A DNA stretch of 38,054 nt from Deltaproteobacteria bacterium (lineage in GTDB: Bacteria > Desulfobacterota > Dissulfuribacteria > Dissulfuribacterales > QOAL01). The notes below the pieces were generated by a model. That model did not search any database. It was not told where the DNA came from and was given only the letters and a program-made list of their open reading frames with translations. A program made the position numbers and the translations under genes. Position 1 is the stretch's first letter, and each line of letters opens with the position of its first letter. The DNA is taken from assembly GCA_015494395.1 (NCBI GenBank), contig WGBG01000162.1, forward strand, positions 1-38,054, read 5' to 3'. Shown piece after piece: positions 37,904-38,054 of this stretch.

Positions 37904-38054
37904 CCTAGATTGAGCGTTTCAAAATCTGGAAAATTATTTTTTCAATGAAATTAAAAGGAGTTATGTCGATTATAGCTTTCCAGTTTTGAAACCCTTCGGG
38001 ATTGCCGTATTTACTGCATCTCCTTTGTCAGAGGAATCCCCATATAGCCGACTA
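37904..38054. repeat. MITE-like element copy F (inverted; truncated by window end)
   Basis: CCTAGATTGAGCGTTTCAAAATCTGGAAAAT...CAGTTTTGAAACCCTTCGGGATTGCCGTATTTACTGCATCTCCTTTGTCAGAGGAATCCCCATATAGCCGACTA is the reverse complement of copies A/B. Confidence 0.9.

Noticed and set aside
1-38054. CRISPR array, tRNA/rRNA genes, prophage or autonomous transposase
   Set aside because: No regularly spaced direct repeats, no tRNA T-loop-like signals, and no integrase/transposase-like ORFs seen. The dispersed repeats are too far apart and TIR-bounded.

Overview
The 38 kb window looks like chromosomal DNA from a deltaproteobacterium/Desulfobacterota-like organism; this lineage is inferred from gene content only. 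Recognisable loci: a retrograde phospholipid transport operon (mlaE-mlaF-mlaD-mlaC, minus strand) next to a small siroheme sulfite reductase and a ferredoxin; an AI-2E permease; a rhomboid protease; a GT2 glycosyltransferase and an STT3/PglB-type oligosaccharyltransferase; an outer-membrane channel-like protein with TrpB2; a macro-domain protein; a UspA protein; an MBL-fold hydrolase; two membrane-anchored coiled-coil proteins; citrate synthase; a K+ channel/RCK protein; Pgi; the classical rpsB-tsf-pyrH-frr-uppS-cdsA-dxr-rseP cluster followed by tsaB and sfsA; a DUF3334/CheX-like protein; FtsB; and a DUF4105-like permuted NlpC/P60 protein with a lipoprotein. The main unusual signals are: (1) an MlaF ATPase fused to a C-terminal GGDEF-fold domain whose GGDEF signature is destroyed; (2) a dispersed MITE-like family, TIR CCTARATTGAGCG, with 5-bp target-site duplications visible for several of six copies plus one remnant; (3) a second, very palindromic element family with two copies; (4) a multi-stem leader RNA candidate upstream of the outer-membrane protein/trpB2 operon; (5) a CheX-like DUF3334 protein carrying FliM-like CheY-docking peptides; (6) a K+ channel with a GYA selectivity filter. 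All family calls are from reading motifs by eye; no searches were run.
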